From the NCBI GenBank assembly GCA_023336205.1, contig JALQCR010000008.1, positions 147,826-211,825 on the forward strand: a stretch of 64,000 nucleotides of DNA. The letters run 5' to 3'. The notes below the pieces were generated by a model, which ran no database searches, had not been told where the DNA came from, and saw only the letters and a program-made list of their open reading frames with translations. Source of the DNA: Pseudanabaena sp. Salubria-1. GTDB lineage: Bacteria > Cyanobacteriota > Cyanobacteriia > Pseudanabaenales > Pseudanabaenaceae. Position numbers and translations under genes: made by a program. Below are positions 17,399 to 26,575 of the stretch, in pieces; position 1 is the stretch's first letter; the number at the start of each line of letters is the position of its first letter.

Positions 17399-17642
17399 TA
17401 TTCAATAATTGAGCTTCTAATGAGTCTAGATTCGATAACTGAGAGGGATGATTATGATTCCACTGTAGAGCGTTGTCCAGTTTTTTCGAGAAAGAATCCT
17501 CATGTACCCAACTTTCAGAAAGAAATGATTGCTTCAATAGAAGATTGTAAAACGCTTCCCATTCCTTACCCCATTGCTCCAAATTAATGACAACGGCAGT
17601 CTTCTCTCCTTGGTCATCTATGATATATTCAATGCCTTTCAT
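17391..17642 (-). CDS. Antitoxin of the RelE-type pair
   Basis: An 83-residue protein starting MKGIEYIIDDQGEKTAVVIN, a Phd/prevent-host-death-like opening (short strand, turn, strand), then LEQWGKEWEAFYNLL, and an acidic C-terminal helix (LSNLDSLEAQLLNN) that would wrap the toxin. It precedes and overlaps the toxin gene; both are probably one autoregulated operon. Confidence 0.75.
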   Translation of the reverse strand: MKGIEYIIDDQGEKTAVVINLEQWGKEWEAFYNLLLKQSFLSESWVHEDSFSKKLDNALQWNHNHPSQLSNLDSLEAQLLNNE

Positions 17643-17753
17643 AGGAAAAAATAGCAGTAATTTCAGTAAATTATATCATTTTTTAATTTGGAAAGTGCAA
17701 TTTCTAATTTTGCAGAGCCTAAAAAATGTAACGCACTTTTTAATGCTAGCTGT

Positions 17754-18021
17754 TGGTGCAAATAGTCAAAAAAGCGATCGCTACGGTAAAGCCCCAATAT
17801 CAGAGGGCGGAAGAATGGTATGGATTCCTGAGATTGGATTGGGAATTGGTTGTGAGCAGGGTATTTATGATGGTTGGCAACGCGAATGGGTCTATTGGTA
17901 CGGCGCTGGTAAGAGATATCTCACTTCTCAAGAACGTGCGAATCTAGAGCGTCAGGCTAGGCTTGAGGCTGAGGCATTATTGCAAAAGTATCGTGATCGC
18001 TTCGGCGATATCTCTGAATAA
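17754..18021 (+). pseudogene. C-terminal remnant of a Uma2-family (DUF820) endonuclease-like gene
   Basis: The frame encodes WIPEIGLGIGCEQGIYDGWQ, then WVYWYGAGKRYLTSQERANL and a charged helix ending KYRDRFGDISE. This is the usual C-terminal part of cyanobacterial Uma2 proteins. The N-terminal PD-(D/E)XK nuclease domain is absent: upstream is the AATGTAACGCAC repeat and then the divergent TA pair. The repeat element marks the truncation point. Confidence 0.65.
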
Positions 18022-18224
18022 TCAGAAAAATAATCAAAAAGGCGATCGCTGAGCAAGCAAAGTCAAGTTCGCAGTAGGAGCGTCAGGAAGAAGAAAAACT
18101 TGCCGCATATCCTGCGATCGCTTGGCAATAATTCTGGCAAAAATGGAAGTAGTAATCGATTGTGGGGAATAATAGCCGCACGTATCGATGAGCAATTGAT
18201 TGGGGATTTGGTGTATTATATTTC

Positions 18225-19034
18225 ATGGATATACATCATATACATTTATCACGCCTCGAACAGGCAATCATAATGCTCGTTCGCCGAATCGGTGCGACAG
18301 GTGTCATTGCCCTGATTACAATTGCCTCTATTATCCTATCTGTTCTAGCGACCCTTGCCTTAGTTATTCCGCAGTTTTCTCTGGAATATTCAAACGATCT
18401 TATCCTAACAGTCTCACTGATCATCGCCGTGACTATACCTTTACTGGTCGCCCCTATCACAGTGGGACTGTGTATCAACTTACTGGTTCGTCTAGACGAG
18501 GCCTATGTGAATTTACTTAAGCTTTCCATCACCGACTCACTGACTGGAGCTGCTAACCGACGGGGATTCTTTGCCGAGGCTACTACCCGTGTCCAAGGTC
18601 TAAGTAATAACGATTCTGCTTTTGTGGGCATGGTTGATTTGGACTCCTTCAAGATTCTCAATGACAGTTTCGGTCATCAGTTTGGTGATAAAGTCCTCTG
18701 TGCGGTCGTGCAGCGCTTACAATTAGTGCTTGGAGATGACATCGTGGGGCGATTGGGAGGTGACGAATTCGCGTTCTTGATTACAGGTTCCCTCAGCAGA
18801 AACAGACAAGTTATACAAGAGATTCGTACTCAATGCAACATTTTCCCATTAGACATTGAGGGCAACGGCAAACCGATTTTAGTTTCAAGCAGCATCGGCA
18901 TAGTTCCGTGGGATCGACAAGAATCTCTTGATCAAGCCTTGGCTCGTGCTGACGATGCTTTGTATACAGAGAAAGATTTTAGCAGAGCGTCAGACAGTCG
19001 CAATTCAAGCAAACTTCGAGACCGCGATCACTAA
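18225..19034 (+). CDS. Membrane-anchored diguanylate cyclase (GGDEF)
   Basis: Makes the second messenger c-di-GMP from two GTP. Two hydrophobic segments (about residues 22-46 and 55-86) anchor a GGDEF domain at about 100-262: SITDSLTGAANRRGF, MVDLDSFKILNDSFGHQFGD, and an intact catalytic GGDEF. The product-inhibition I-site (RxxD, five residues before GGDEF) reads LGDD, lacking the Arg, so feedback inhibition is probably weak. No sensory domain other than the membrane part is present. Confidence 0.92.
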   Translation: MDIHHIHLSRLEQAIIMLVRRIGATGVIALITIASIILSVLATLALVIPQFSLEYSNDLILTVSLIIAVTIPLLVAPITVGLCINLLVRLDEAYVNLLKLSITDSLTGAANRRGFFAEATTRVQGLSNNDSAFVGMVDLDSFKILNDSFGHQFGDKVLCAVVQRLQLVLGDDIVGRLGGDEFAFLITGSLSRNRQVIQEIRTQCNIFPLDIEGNGKPILVSSSIGIVPWDRQESLDQALARADDALYTEKDFSRASDSRNSSKLRDRDH

Positions 19035-19128
19035 TGTCCACGCAAATATTTATGCAAATATCGCCAACAATAGAAGTATTGCGAGATACGACTGACACGA
19101 GTGCGATCGCTGATCTTGCATTCTATAG

Positions 19129-19953
19129 CTAGACTTCTCCTTTCATGACCATTTCACCCGTCGGTTCAGGCATATCTTTGTTTGGCTCAATCGTGATGAT
19201 TAAGGTTGTAGTTTGTTTGAGAGCACTACCTAGTGGTACTTTCACAAAAACCTTGCCTTGCTCATCAGGACGAAACTGAGCGCAATCGACCTTTTTGCCA
19301 TCAACGATCGCCCAAAGCCGATAGCTATTATCTTGAGGAATTTGCCTCAGATTCTGAATGCTAATCATCGCAGTTTTTTCCGTGGGCGCAATCATCACAC
19401 TTCCAGAAGCGGCAGGAATTGCTCCCATCCCCTTGAGCGAGATCATGCGATTGTCGGAACCTTGCAACATCGCAATGGTTGCGCTATGTTTTTGTAACTC
19501 GATTTGATTAGAGGCGATTTGTTGGCGCATTTGGTAATTGTCAAAGCCAAGAGCAATTAGCGCGATCGCACCAATACTACTTAAACCAATTGTTGCTAGT
19601 TTCCAGAGATTCCTACGACGAGGCGATCGATTAATAATTGGTGTTAAGGGATTGTTTAAGGAGTCTATCGATGGATCTAAGGGATCTGTTAACAGATTCT
19701 CAACGGTTATCGGAATAGCTTGCGACGCAATGCGATCGCGTAGATTTTTGGCTGGTTGAGTTTCGCTCAAGCCCAGAGGCAGCATGGCTAAAGTCTCTTG
19801 AAAGTGATCGATTTTTGAGACTATTTCTGGATGCTCTAGGATAATTTTATGCATCTCGATAACTTCTTCAGGATCGAGATCTCCTAATACATATCCTGCT
19901 AATAGTTCTTCCCATTCATGGGGATATTTATTTTGTGGTGTCGTCATAATCAC
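19129..19953 (-). CDS. Anti-sigma factor (RskA-like)
   Basis: A 274-residue protein: an N-terminal anti-sigma domain (EELLAGYVLGDLDPEEVIEM), one membrane segment (KLATIGLSSIGAIALIALGF, about 118-137), and a C-terminal RskA domain with SYRLWAIVDGKKVDCAQF, which by family lies outside the membrane. It should hold the ECF sigma factor inactive until regulated proteolysis. Its ATG overlaps the sigma stop codon (ATGA at 19950-19953), so the two are translationally coupled. Confidence 0.9.
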   Translation of the reverse strand: MIMTTPQNKYPHEWEELLAGYVLGDLDPEEVIEMHKIILEHPEIVSKIDHFQETLAMLPLGLSETQPAKNLRDRIASQAIPITVENLLTDPLDPSIDSLNNPLTPIINRSPRRRNLWKLATIGLSSIGAIALIALGFDNYQMRQQIASNQIELQKHSATIAMLQGSDNRMISLKGMGAIPAASGSVMIAPTEKTAMISIQNLRQIPQDNSYRLWAIVDGKKVDCAQFRPDEQGKVFVKVPLGSALKQTTTLIITIEPNKDMPEPTGEMVMKGEV

Positions 19954-20516
19954 TCCAACGTATCCTGCAAGCTTTCTCTCAATCGAATTAATCCATTACG
20001 CGCCCAAGACTTAACCGTCCCCAATGGTGTTCCTAGCATTTTAGCAATTTCAGATTGGCTGAGTCCATCAAAATATGCCATTTCTAATACTTGGCGATGA
20101 TTTTCAGGCAACTTTGCTAAAGCTAATTTTACTTTTTCCGAACGTTCGGCAAGTGACGCATTTTCCATGAGTGATGAGGTTCTGATGTCAAGTTCTGAAG
20201 CAATACCCTGTTCCCATTTTTGGAGATGCTGCTGTTGCGATCGCGTTTTGCGAATGCGGTCAATCGCTCGCGATCGGGTCAAGACTGTCAAAAAAGTGGC
20301 GATCGAACCGCGCTTACTATCGTAAGTACTATTGCGACTAAGCAAAATGAAGATCTCTTGAGTGAGGTCTTCCGCCTCTTGGGGGCTACCTAAGATCCTC
20401 AATGATAAGCGGTAAACCAACTCACCGTAGCGATCGTAAAAGATGCCAAAAGCTTGACTGCTTCCCGATCGCCAAGCTTGCAGTATTTCTACATCGGTTT
20501 GCTCGATGAGTTTCAT
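19950..20516 (-). CDS. ECF RNA polymerase sigma factor (SigK/RpoE-like)
   Basis: A 188-residue group 4 sigma factor. Region 2 shows FYDRYGELVYRLSLRILGSP and DLTQEIFILLSR; region 4 shows LPENHRQVLEMAYFDGLSQS followed by EIAKMLGTPLGTVKSW, the helix-turn-helix that reads the -35 element. Linked to an RskA-type anti-sigma, it fits the SigK-RskA module that responds to envelope or oxidative stress. Confidence 0.92.
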   Translation of the reverse strand: MKLIEQTDVEILQAWRSGSSQAFGIFYDRYGELVYRLSLRILGSPQEAEDLTQEIFILLSRNSTYDSKRGSIATFLTVLTRSRAIDRIRKTRSQQQHLQKWEQGIASELDIRTSSLMENASLAERSEKVKLALAKLPENHRQVLEMAYFDGLSQSEIAKMLGTPLGTVKSWARNGLIRLRESLQDTLE

Positions 20517-20585
20517 AGGGAAATTGAATAAGCTTCGTTACTATACATACGCATCCTAAGCCAGAATGGATGAGTTATCAACCTC

Positions 20586-20624
20586 AAAGATGAAAGGCGG
20601 CGCGAAGCGCCGCCTTTCATCTTT
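20586..20624. repeat. GGCGGCGC-core hairpin
   Basis: A perfect 18-bp inverted repeat, loop gaa, core GGCGGCGCGAAGCGCCGCC. The same core occurs at 34174, 48939 and 49273 with different outer arms. Confidence 0.9.
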
Positions 20625-20648
20625 TGGTTAAGAGGGTGTTTGAGAAGT

Positions 20649-20731
20649 TTTTTACCCCCTCTAACTCCCCCTTGCAAAGGGGGAGGATTTAAGTTTCCCC
20701 CCTTTGCAAGGGGGGATTAAGGGGGGTAAAA
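20649..20731. repeat. CCCCCTTGCAAAGGGGG-type inverted repeat
   Basis: Left half TTACCCCCTCTAACTCCCCC and right half GGGGGGATTAAGGGGGGTAA flank paired CCCCTTGCAAAGGGGG units. A second member of the family is at 23437-23733, where it has been invaded by another element. Confidence 0.8.
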
Positions 20732-20771
20732 GCAGAAATTTTTGCTAGACAGGAGACTTCTAAAACACGCT

Positions 20772-21347
20772 CTAAGGGTTGACTTCTTGTTCGCTCCAAT
20801 TTCCTTGCTCATCGCGTAGATATATCCAGCGATTTTGAGGTGTTCCGCGTAATTCGAGGCGATCGCATTCGGTGGGATTTAGCAAGAGCAAACAAAAAGT
20901 ATCAAGTGGTTGATCGGGATCGGGTGGCGTTATTTCTGAGAAGTCAACTCTCGGTTCTCTTGGATGCGCCCATGCAAACTGCATTCTTGCAGGTTCCGAG
21001 AGAGTCTTCCATGCAGCCGATCGCGCAGTTTGTAATTCTAAATCCGAAAATTCACTGTCAATTAAGATTAGTTTGCCCAAAATCCGAAATTGCGATCGCG
21101 TTTTCGTAAAATACCAACTTACCTCCGCCCAAGGATTATCCCTAATTTGCTCAACCTTTTGACTGCGCGAGTCGGTAACAATTTTTAGGCAATCTGGAAA
21201 GCGATCGCTATTTTCGAGAAATCCCCGAAATACGACTGTGCGATTGCGTGGGCGCTGATCCAAATCAATCGTGGCAAGTTGCAAAAACCTTGCTTCAGGT
21301 TGATTGCGATGCTGATGTAAACTTCGAGCTAGATGCGATCGCCACAT
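20772..21347 (-). CDS. PPOX-class FMN-dependent flavoprotein (alr4036/Npun_F5749 type)
   Basis: A 191-residue split-barrel protein of the pyridoxamine 5'-phosphate oxidase superfamily: RFLQLATIDLDQRPRNRTVV, DSRSQKVEQIRDNPWAEVSW, LLLLNPTECDRLELRG and a C-terminal W-x-Y strand. Pattern and length fit the cyanobacterial alr4036 group, whose substrate is unknown; it is not canonical PdxH. Its start codon is one end of a perfect palindrome shared with the divergent gene at 21401. Confidence 0.82.
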   Translation of the reverse strand: MWRSHLARSLHQHRNQPEARFLQLATIDLDQRPRNRTVVFRGFLENSDRFPDCLKIVTDSRSQKVEQIRDNPWAEVSWYFTKTRSQFRILGKLILIDSEFSDLELQTARSAAWKTLSEPARMQFAWAHPREPRVDFSEITPPDPDQPLDTFCLLLLNPTECDRLELRGTPQNRWIYLRDEQGNWSEQEVNP

Positions 21348-21403
21348 AAAACCATTTAGAATAAAGTTGCGCTTTGCGCAACTTTATTCTAAATGGTTTT
21401 ATG
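21345..21403. promoter_or_regulatory. 59-bp palindrome containing both divergent start codons
   Basis: 27-nt arms match perfectly around CTTTG; the outermost bases CAT and ATG are the start codons of the two divergent genes. The whole space between the two ORFs is therefore palindromic, and each gene's translation start lies at the foot of the same hairpin. Confidence 0.85.
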
Positions 21404-23428
21404 TCGAATTTGTGGATTGAGGGCGGTAGTAAGAGCGGCAAGACTGAGCGAATAGTTCAGCGATTTTGTGATTGGTCAGAAACGGATTTTGCATACCAGT
21501 CTAATCCTCAAGCGGCTTCCCAAAAGGTTTTAGTTCTTACCGTAGATTCTCAACAACGTCGGGAGCTAGGCGATCGCCTGATGATCGCCACCCATGGCAG
21601 TTATCCAGTTACCGCTGTCACACCACTAAGTTTTTTTCGTGATGAAGTGCGTTTGTTTTGGACATTGTTAGTTAAAACACTCGATCTAAAAGCTCAGTTT
21701 CCCTTACTCCTAAGAGTTGAGAATGAGCAGGAACTTGCTAATAAGATCTGGAAAGATCGTATCGAAACTGGAACTCTACAAATGGAGGGTATTGGACGCG
21801 ATCGCCTTGTCCGCAGATTGCTGGATTTGTTTCTATTAGCTGCCTATGGTGGTCGCGAGATTAGTGAAATTCCTGCAATTTTAAATGCAGGTATCGAGAC
21901 TAATATTCCAGAAAATCCTGAAGGTGGTGAGAACAATATATTAGAACAATGGCAAGAAATTGGCGAAGCTTTACAAGAATGGCGCAAGTATTGCTGGGAG
22001 AGAGGTTTACTAACCTATGGCATTATTACGGATTTGTTCGCCCATTATTTACTTCCTAATCCACAATATCAACGCAAACTCAAGGAAAGATTTCGATATA
22101 TTATCGTCGATCGCGCTGATGAAATGCCTGCGATCGCCTGCGACTTATGCAAATTCCTGCTTAAAAATAATGCGATCGGCATGTTTACTTTTAATCCTGA
22201 CGGATCAGCAAGATTGGGATTGGGTGGCGATCCTGAATATTGGCGATCGCTCAAATCTGAATGCGAAATCATAAGTTTACCCCATGCTAGTCATACTTTG
22301 GGAACTGAAATCGCTGAATCAGTTCTGCAAGTTGTCAGCGAACCAATTTTACAATTTATCGAACCCTACGCCTCGATTAAATCGATTGAATCTGTTTCTC
22401 GTGCCAAATTATTCCGCAATGTTGCTGAAACCATTGCCGAAGCGATCGCTTCGGAGGAAATCAAAGCTAACGAGATCGCCATTATTGCCCCCGGATTAGA
22501 TAATATAGCCAACTATGCGATCGCGGAAATTCTGCGCAAAAAGAATATTAATATTACTCCACTCAACGATCAGCGCCCATTGTCCTATTCTGCTCAAGTG
22601 CGATCGCTACTTACCCTCATTACATTAGTCTATCCGAACCTTGGGCAACTCGTAAGCCGCGATCATATTGCCGAAATGTTGGTGGTGCTTACGGATGCGA
22701 TCGATCCAGTCAGAGCGGGAATGCTAGCCGACTATTGCTTTGCGAGGCATCCAGAAAGCCCGAAACTTCTAGAAGCACAAACCTATAACCAATGGAATCG
22801 CCTTGGCTATGAAGCGACTCAAGCCTATGAAAAAGTGCGGCAATGGATAGAACAGCAATCACCAAAAGATACTCCCTTGCTATTTATCGATCGCGCTATT
22901 CAAGCATTCTTCAAACCACGCAAGTTGAATTATGAACATACTTCTACCTTGCAATCATTGATTGAAACTGCCCAATATTATTGGCAATTGGGATATCGCC
23001 TCGATCAAGAAGACCCTGTAATTCTCCAAAATTTTATTCAACTAATTCGGCTAGGCACTGTTACAGCAGATCCCTATGCCCCCAATTTGCCTGAAGATAG
23101 CGTTGTTCTCGCAACAATTATCCAATATCGCATGGCAATGCGATCGCACCGTTGGCAATTTTGGCTGGATGCAAGTTCTGATCTATGGTTGCAGGGTGGA
23201 GCCGCTTCTCTATTCGGTGCGCCGCTTTTTCTTAAAGGTTGGAACGGCACATTATGGACAATCGAAAATCAGCGTGATGCTGATATGCAAAGGTTACAAA
23301 GGTTGCTTAGGGATTTACTCGATCGCACAGGCGATCGCTTATATCTCTGTCATAGTGAACTCAGCACCAATGGACAGATCCAAAATGGCGTGTTAATTCC
23401 ATTAATTGAGATCAGTACTACACAATAG
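21401..23428 (+). CDS. UvrD/AddB-like SF1 helicase-family protein
   Basis: A 675-residue protein from the ATG at 21401 (MSNLWIEGGSKSGKTERI); an in-frame TTG at 21374 lies inside the palindrome. Walker A is GGSKSGKT (about 8-15) and a Walker B-like RYIIVDRADEMPA occurs near residue 235, where a helicase would have DE-rich motif II. A second helicase half (NEIAIIAPGLDNI; LSYSAQVRSLLTLI) resembles motifs IV-V of UvrD/AddB proteins. It may be a nuclease-free, partly degenerate relative acting in DNA repair; the role is unproven. Confidence 0.7.
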   Translation: MSNLWIEGGSKSGKTERIVQRFCDWSETDFAYQSNPQAASQKVLVLTVDSQQRRELGDRLMIATHGSYPVTAVTPLSFFRDEVRLFWTLLVKTLDLKAQFPLLLRVENEQELANKIWKDRIETGTLQMEGIGRDRLVRRLLDLFLLAAYGGREISEIPAILNAGIETNIPENPEGGENNILEQWQEIGEALQEWRKYCWERGLLTYGIITDLFAHYLLPNPQYQRKLKERFRYIIVDRADEMPAIACDLCKFLLKNNAIGMFTFNPDGSARLGLGGDPEYWRSLKSECEIISLPHASHTLGTEIAESVLQVVSEPILQFIEPYASIKSIESVSRAKLFRNVAETIAEAIASEEIKANEIAIIAPGLDNIANYAIAEILRKKNINITPLNDQRPLSYSAQVRSLLTLITLVYPNLGQLVSRDHIAEMLVVLTDAIDPVRAGMLADYCFARHPESPKLLEAQTYNQWNRLGYEATQAYEKVRQWIEQQSPKDTPLLFIDRAIQAFFKPRKLNYEHTSTLQSLIETAQYYWQLGYRLDQEDPVILQNFIQLIRLGTVTADPYAPNLPEDSVVLATIIQYRMAMRSHRWQFWLDASSDLWLQGGAASLFGAPLFLKGWNGTLWTIENQRDADMQRLQRLLRDLLDRTGDRLYLCHSELSTNGQIQNGVLIPLIEISTTQ

Positions 23429-23436
23429 GCAGTTGA

Positions 23437-23733
23437 GATCCCCTCCAGTCCCCCTTGTAAAGGCTACAGTGTACACACAAGTCGGGATTATCTACATACA
23501 TCCCAAAAGCCCTGCACTCAAGTGCGGGCTAAGAGCTAAAGTCGGTTGAAACCGACTGAAGAAATTTGATCCGTTTCAACGGGTTGTTTAGAAATACTCT
23601 TTAGTCCACTTCAGTGGACTTTAGCTCTTAGCCCGCACTTGAGTGCAGGGCGACTTGTGTGTACACAGCAGCTTGTAAAGGGGGGAGGATTTAATTTAGC
23701 TCTTCCCCCTTTACAAGGGGGATTGAGGGGGAT
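23437..23733. repeat. CCCCCTTGTAAAGG inverted repeat split by a MITE
   Basis: GATCCCCTCCAGTCCCCC on the left is mirrored by GGGGGATTGAGGGGGATC on the right, as in the repeat at 20649. The left unit is interrupted at 23464-23671 by a second palindromic element. Confidence 0.8.
23464..23671. mobile_element. 208-bp MITE-like element with target duplication
   Basis: The ends are inverted repeats (CTACAGTGTACACACAAGTC left; the right end read inward is CTGCTGTGTACACACAAGTC). Further paired arms lie inside (GCCCTGCACTCAAGTGCGGG with its complement). The element is bordered by the 10-bp direct repeat CTTGTAAAGG at 23454-23463 and 23672-23681. It encodes nothing, so it is probably moved by a transposase in trans. 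Confidence 0.85.
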
Positions 23734-23821
23734 CTCTTCAAGTTTGCGACCGCAGAAAGTAATTCTTAAATGGTTTCTTAGGTTTGCTATACAATTGTGA
23801 TGCAAACTTGATGGTGATGTC

Positions 23822-26479
23822 ATGTCTTCTCGGTTCTATTCGTTAATGTTTGTGTTTACAACTGGGCTTTTTGGGATGGTGATATCTCCTGATTTGCCTT
23901 TTGTGACGGCTCAAGTGCAAACAAATCAAGACCGCAAAGCAGAGGCGGATCGGCTGAATAAACAAGGGCTACAGCAATGCCAAGCTGGTCAGTGCGAATC
24001 CGCAATACAGTCATATCAACAAGCACTAAATATCTATCGCGAAATCAAAGATCGTCAGAGTGAAATGAATACGCTCGGAAATTTAGGGAAAACATACGAA
24101 TCACTGGGGAAATATGAAGAGGCGATCGCATCCCATAACAAGAGTCTAGAGATCGCCAAAGAGATTGGCGATCGCCGTGGAGAAGCGGAATCTCAAATCA
24201 ATTTAGGTGTTATCTACCGTTCGCGCGGTAACTATGTCAAGGCGATGGCTTATCACGAACAAAGTTTAGCCATTACCCGTGAGATTGGCGATCGCCGTGG
24301 GGAAGGTTCATCTCTGGGCAATTTGGGAATGAACTACTATGCATTAGGAGACTATGCTAAAGCCATCGACTATCACCAACAACGACTAGTCATTGCTCGC
24401 GAGATCAACGACCGTCAAGGCGAAGGCAATGCAATGGGCAATCTCGGCAATGCCTATCGCTCTCAGGGCAACTATGCTAAAGCGATTGAATTTCAAGAGA
24501 AGCGTTTAGCAATCACTCGCGAGATCAAAGAAATTCGTGGCGAAGGACAGGCTCTTGGGTTTTTAGGACTTGTTTATCGTGCGCTTGGTGACTATCCCAA
24601 ATCGATTGCATATTATCAGCAGAGCTTAGCGATCGCCACCAAAATTAACGATCGCCTCAGTCGAGCTAAGTCCCTCGGTTACTTAGGTAATGTGTACTAC
24701 GATCTGGGCAATTATAACGAGGCAATTAAGTATCACCAGTCAAGCTTAAAGGCAGCTCAGGAAATTAGCGATCGCCGTGGTGAAGGAAAATCACTGGGAT
24801 ATCTGGGTAATGCCTATGAGGCTCAAGGAAATTATGCCAAAGCGATCGCTAACTATGAAGCCAGTTTAAAGATTGCTCAAGAAGTCAAAGATCGCCGTGG
24901 CGAAGGCAAAACTCTGGGCTCGCTTGGCAGTACTTACTATGCGTTGGGTGACTATGCTAAAGCGATTAGCTATCATAAGACTGGATTAGAAATCGCTCGT
25001 AAAATCAAAAACCGCGATGGCGAAAGAGTTGCCCTCAGCAATATTGGTTTAACTCTCCAAACCCAAAACCAAACTGATTTGTCCATTGTTTTCTATAAGC
25101 AATCTGTCAATGTCAGCGAATCCATTCGCAAAGATATTCGTAGCCTCGATCAAGATATCCAAAAATCTTATATAGGTACAGTTGAGAGTTCCTATCGCCG
25201 CCTCGCTGATCTGCTGCTCAAACAAGGTCGAGTTATGGAAGCTTTGCAAATCCTTGATCTGCTTAAAGTTCAAGAACTTGAAGAGTATCTCAAAAATATC
25301 AAGGGTAGCGATCGCACTGCTCAGGGAGTAAGGGTTTTAGAACCAGAGCAGGCTATTAGCGATAAGCTATTAGCGATAAGCTTTGACAATAGTAAGGAAA
25401 TCAATGACCAACTTACCAATCAAATCCAACAACTTCCTAAATCAGAAATCAACAAAGTCCCTGAATATCTTCAACAAATTCCGCAGGGCACTGTTCTACT
25501 TTATCCATTAATTTTAGATGATCGCTTAGAAATCATTCTCTTCTCACCCAACTCACTTCCCATCAGCCGCACTGTAAAAATTTCTAGGGAGAAGCTAGAA
25601 AAACTGATTTCTGAATTTAGAGCTGGACTTCGCGACACCAGCTCTGAAGATGTCAAGGAGCCAGCTGAAAAGCTATATAATTTGTTGATTAAACCCATTG
25701 AGGCTGAACTTACCAAAGCCAAAACCAAAACAATTCTCTATGCACCTGATGGACAACTCCGCTATGTTCCCATCGCTGCCATCTATGATGGCAAAAAGTG
25801 GCTAGTTGAGAAATATCGGATTAGTAATCTCATTGCCTATAGCCTATCCGACTTTTCTCCAAAGCAAAAAAGTTCCCCTAGTATCTTAGCTGGGGCTTTT
25901 GGTGGTAAAGAAGGAGAGAAAAAATTTGGTCAAATCGCTCTGCCAGCTACGATTAAAGAAGTTAAAGCGATCGCAAAAAAATTCCAAGACTCGATCACCT
26001 TAACTGAAGTAAACTTTAGCCGTCAAGCGATCGAGTCAAGGTTCAAAGATCACAATATCCTTCACCTTGCTACCCATGCTGAATTCAATACTGGTGTGCC
26101 AGATAACTCCTTTATTATTTTTGGCAATGGCGACAAAATCCGTCTCCATGAAATCACCGAATGGCAAATCCCAAATATAGACTTGATTATCTTAAGTGCC
26201 TGTCAGACAGGATTAGGTTCACTAGGTAGTGGTGTCGAAATTTTAGGATTTGGTTATCAAGTTCAGAAAGCAGGTGCAAAAAATGCGATCGCTTCGCTAT
26301 GGTCAGTTAATGACGCTGGCACAGGTTCTCTGATGACCGCTTTTTATGCTGAATTGCAAAAAGAAAATGCGGCGATCTCCGAGTCATTAAGGCGATCGCA
26401 GATCGCCTTAATCAAATCCAAGGACTATAACCATCCCTACTACTGGTCAGCATTTTTTGCGATCGGTAATGGGCTGTAA
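23822..26479 (+). CDS. TPR-CHAT protease-like protein, paralogue 1
   Basis: An 885-residue protein with an N-terminal signal peptide (cleavage likely near VTAQVQ), about ten 40-residue tetratricopeptide repeats of the kinesin-light-chain type (GNLGKTYESLGKYEEAIASH, residues about 45-430), a linker, and a C-terminal CHAT caspase-like domain (about 560-885). The catalytic pair is intact: His752 in HLATHAEF and Cys794 in LSACQTG. CHAT proteins are cysteine proteases with regulated targets; TPR-CHAT proteins are abundant in cyanobacteria and mostly uncharacterised, and one type is the Craspase partner of type III-E CRISPR, of which there is no sign here. A paralogue lies at 30253. Confidence 0.9.
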   Translation: MSSRFYSLMFVFTTGLFGMVISPDLPFVTAQVQTNQDRKAEADRLNKQGLQQCQAGQCESAIQSYQQALNIYREIKDRQSEMNTLGNLGKTYESLGKYEEAIASHNKSLEIAKEIGDRRGEAESQINLGVIYRSRGNYVKAMAYHEQSLAITREIGDRRGEGSSLGNLGMNYYALGDYAKAIDYHQQRLVIAREINDRQGEGNAMGNLGNAYRSQGNYAKAIEFQEKRLAITREIKEIRGEGQALGFLGLVYRALGDYPKSIAYYQQSLAIATKINDRLSRAKSLGYLGNVYYDLGNYNEAIKYHQSSLKAAQEISDRRGEGKSLGYLGNAYEAQGNYAKAIANYEASLKIAQEVKDRRGEGKTLGSLGSTYYALGDYAKAISYHKTGLEIARKIKNRDGERVALSNIGLTLQTQNQTDLSIVFYKQSVNVSESIRKDIRSLDQDIQKSYIGTVESSYRRLADLLLKQGRVMEALQILDLLKVQELEEYLKNIKGSDRTAQGVRVLEPEQAISDKLLAISFDNSKEINDQLTNQIQQLPKSEINKVPEYLQQIPQGTVLLYPLILDDRLEIILFSPNSLPISRTVKISREKLEKLISEFRAGLRDTSSEDVKEPAEKLYNLLIKPIEAELTKAKTKTILYAPDGQLRYVPIAAIYDGKKWLVEKYRISNLIAYSLSDFSPKQKSSPSILAGAFGGKEGEKKFGQIALPATIKEVKAIAKKFQDSITLTEVNFSRQAIESRFKDHNILHLATHAEFNTGVPDNSFIIFGNGDKIRLHEITEWQIPNIDLIILSACQTGLGSLGSGVEILGFGYQVQKAGAKNAIASLWSVNDAGTGSLMTAFYAELQKENAAISESLRRSQIALIKSKDYNHPYYWSAFFAIGNGL

Positions 26480-26575
26480 ATTTAAGGAAAAAGGAAAAAG
26501 GAAAAAGGAAAAAGGGAAAAGGGAAAAGTTTTTCTTTTTTATTGAATTTGTTTTATGGATTTAACTATTTGCAAC

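Noticed and set aside
23822..26479. Type III-E CRISPR-associated CHAT protease (Craspase)
   Set aside because: No CRISPR array or cas gene is in the window, and the protein has a signal peptide.
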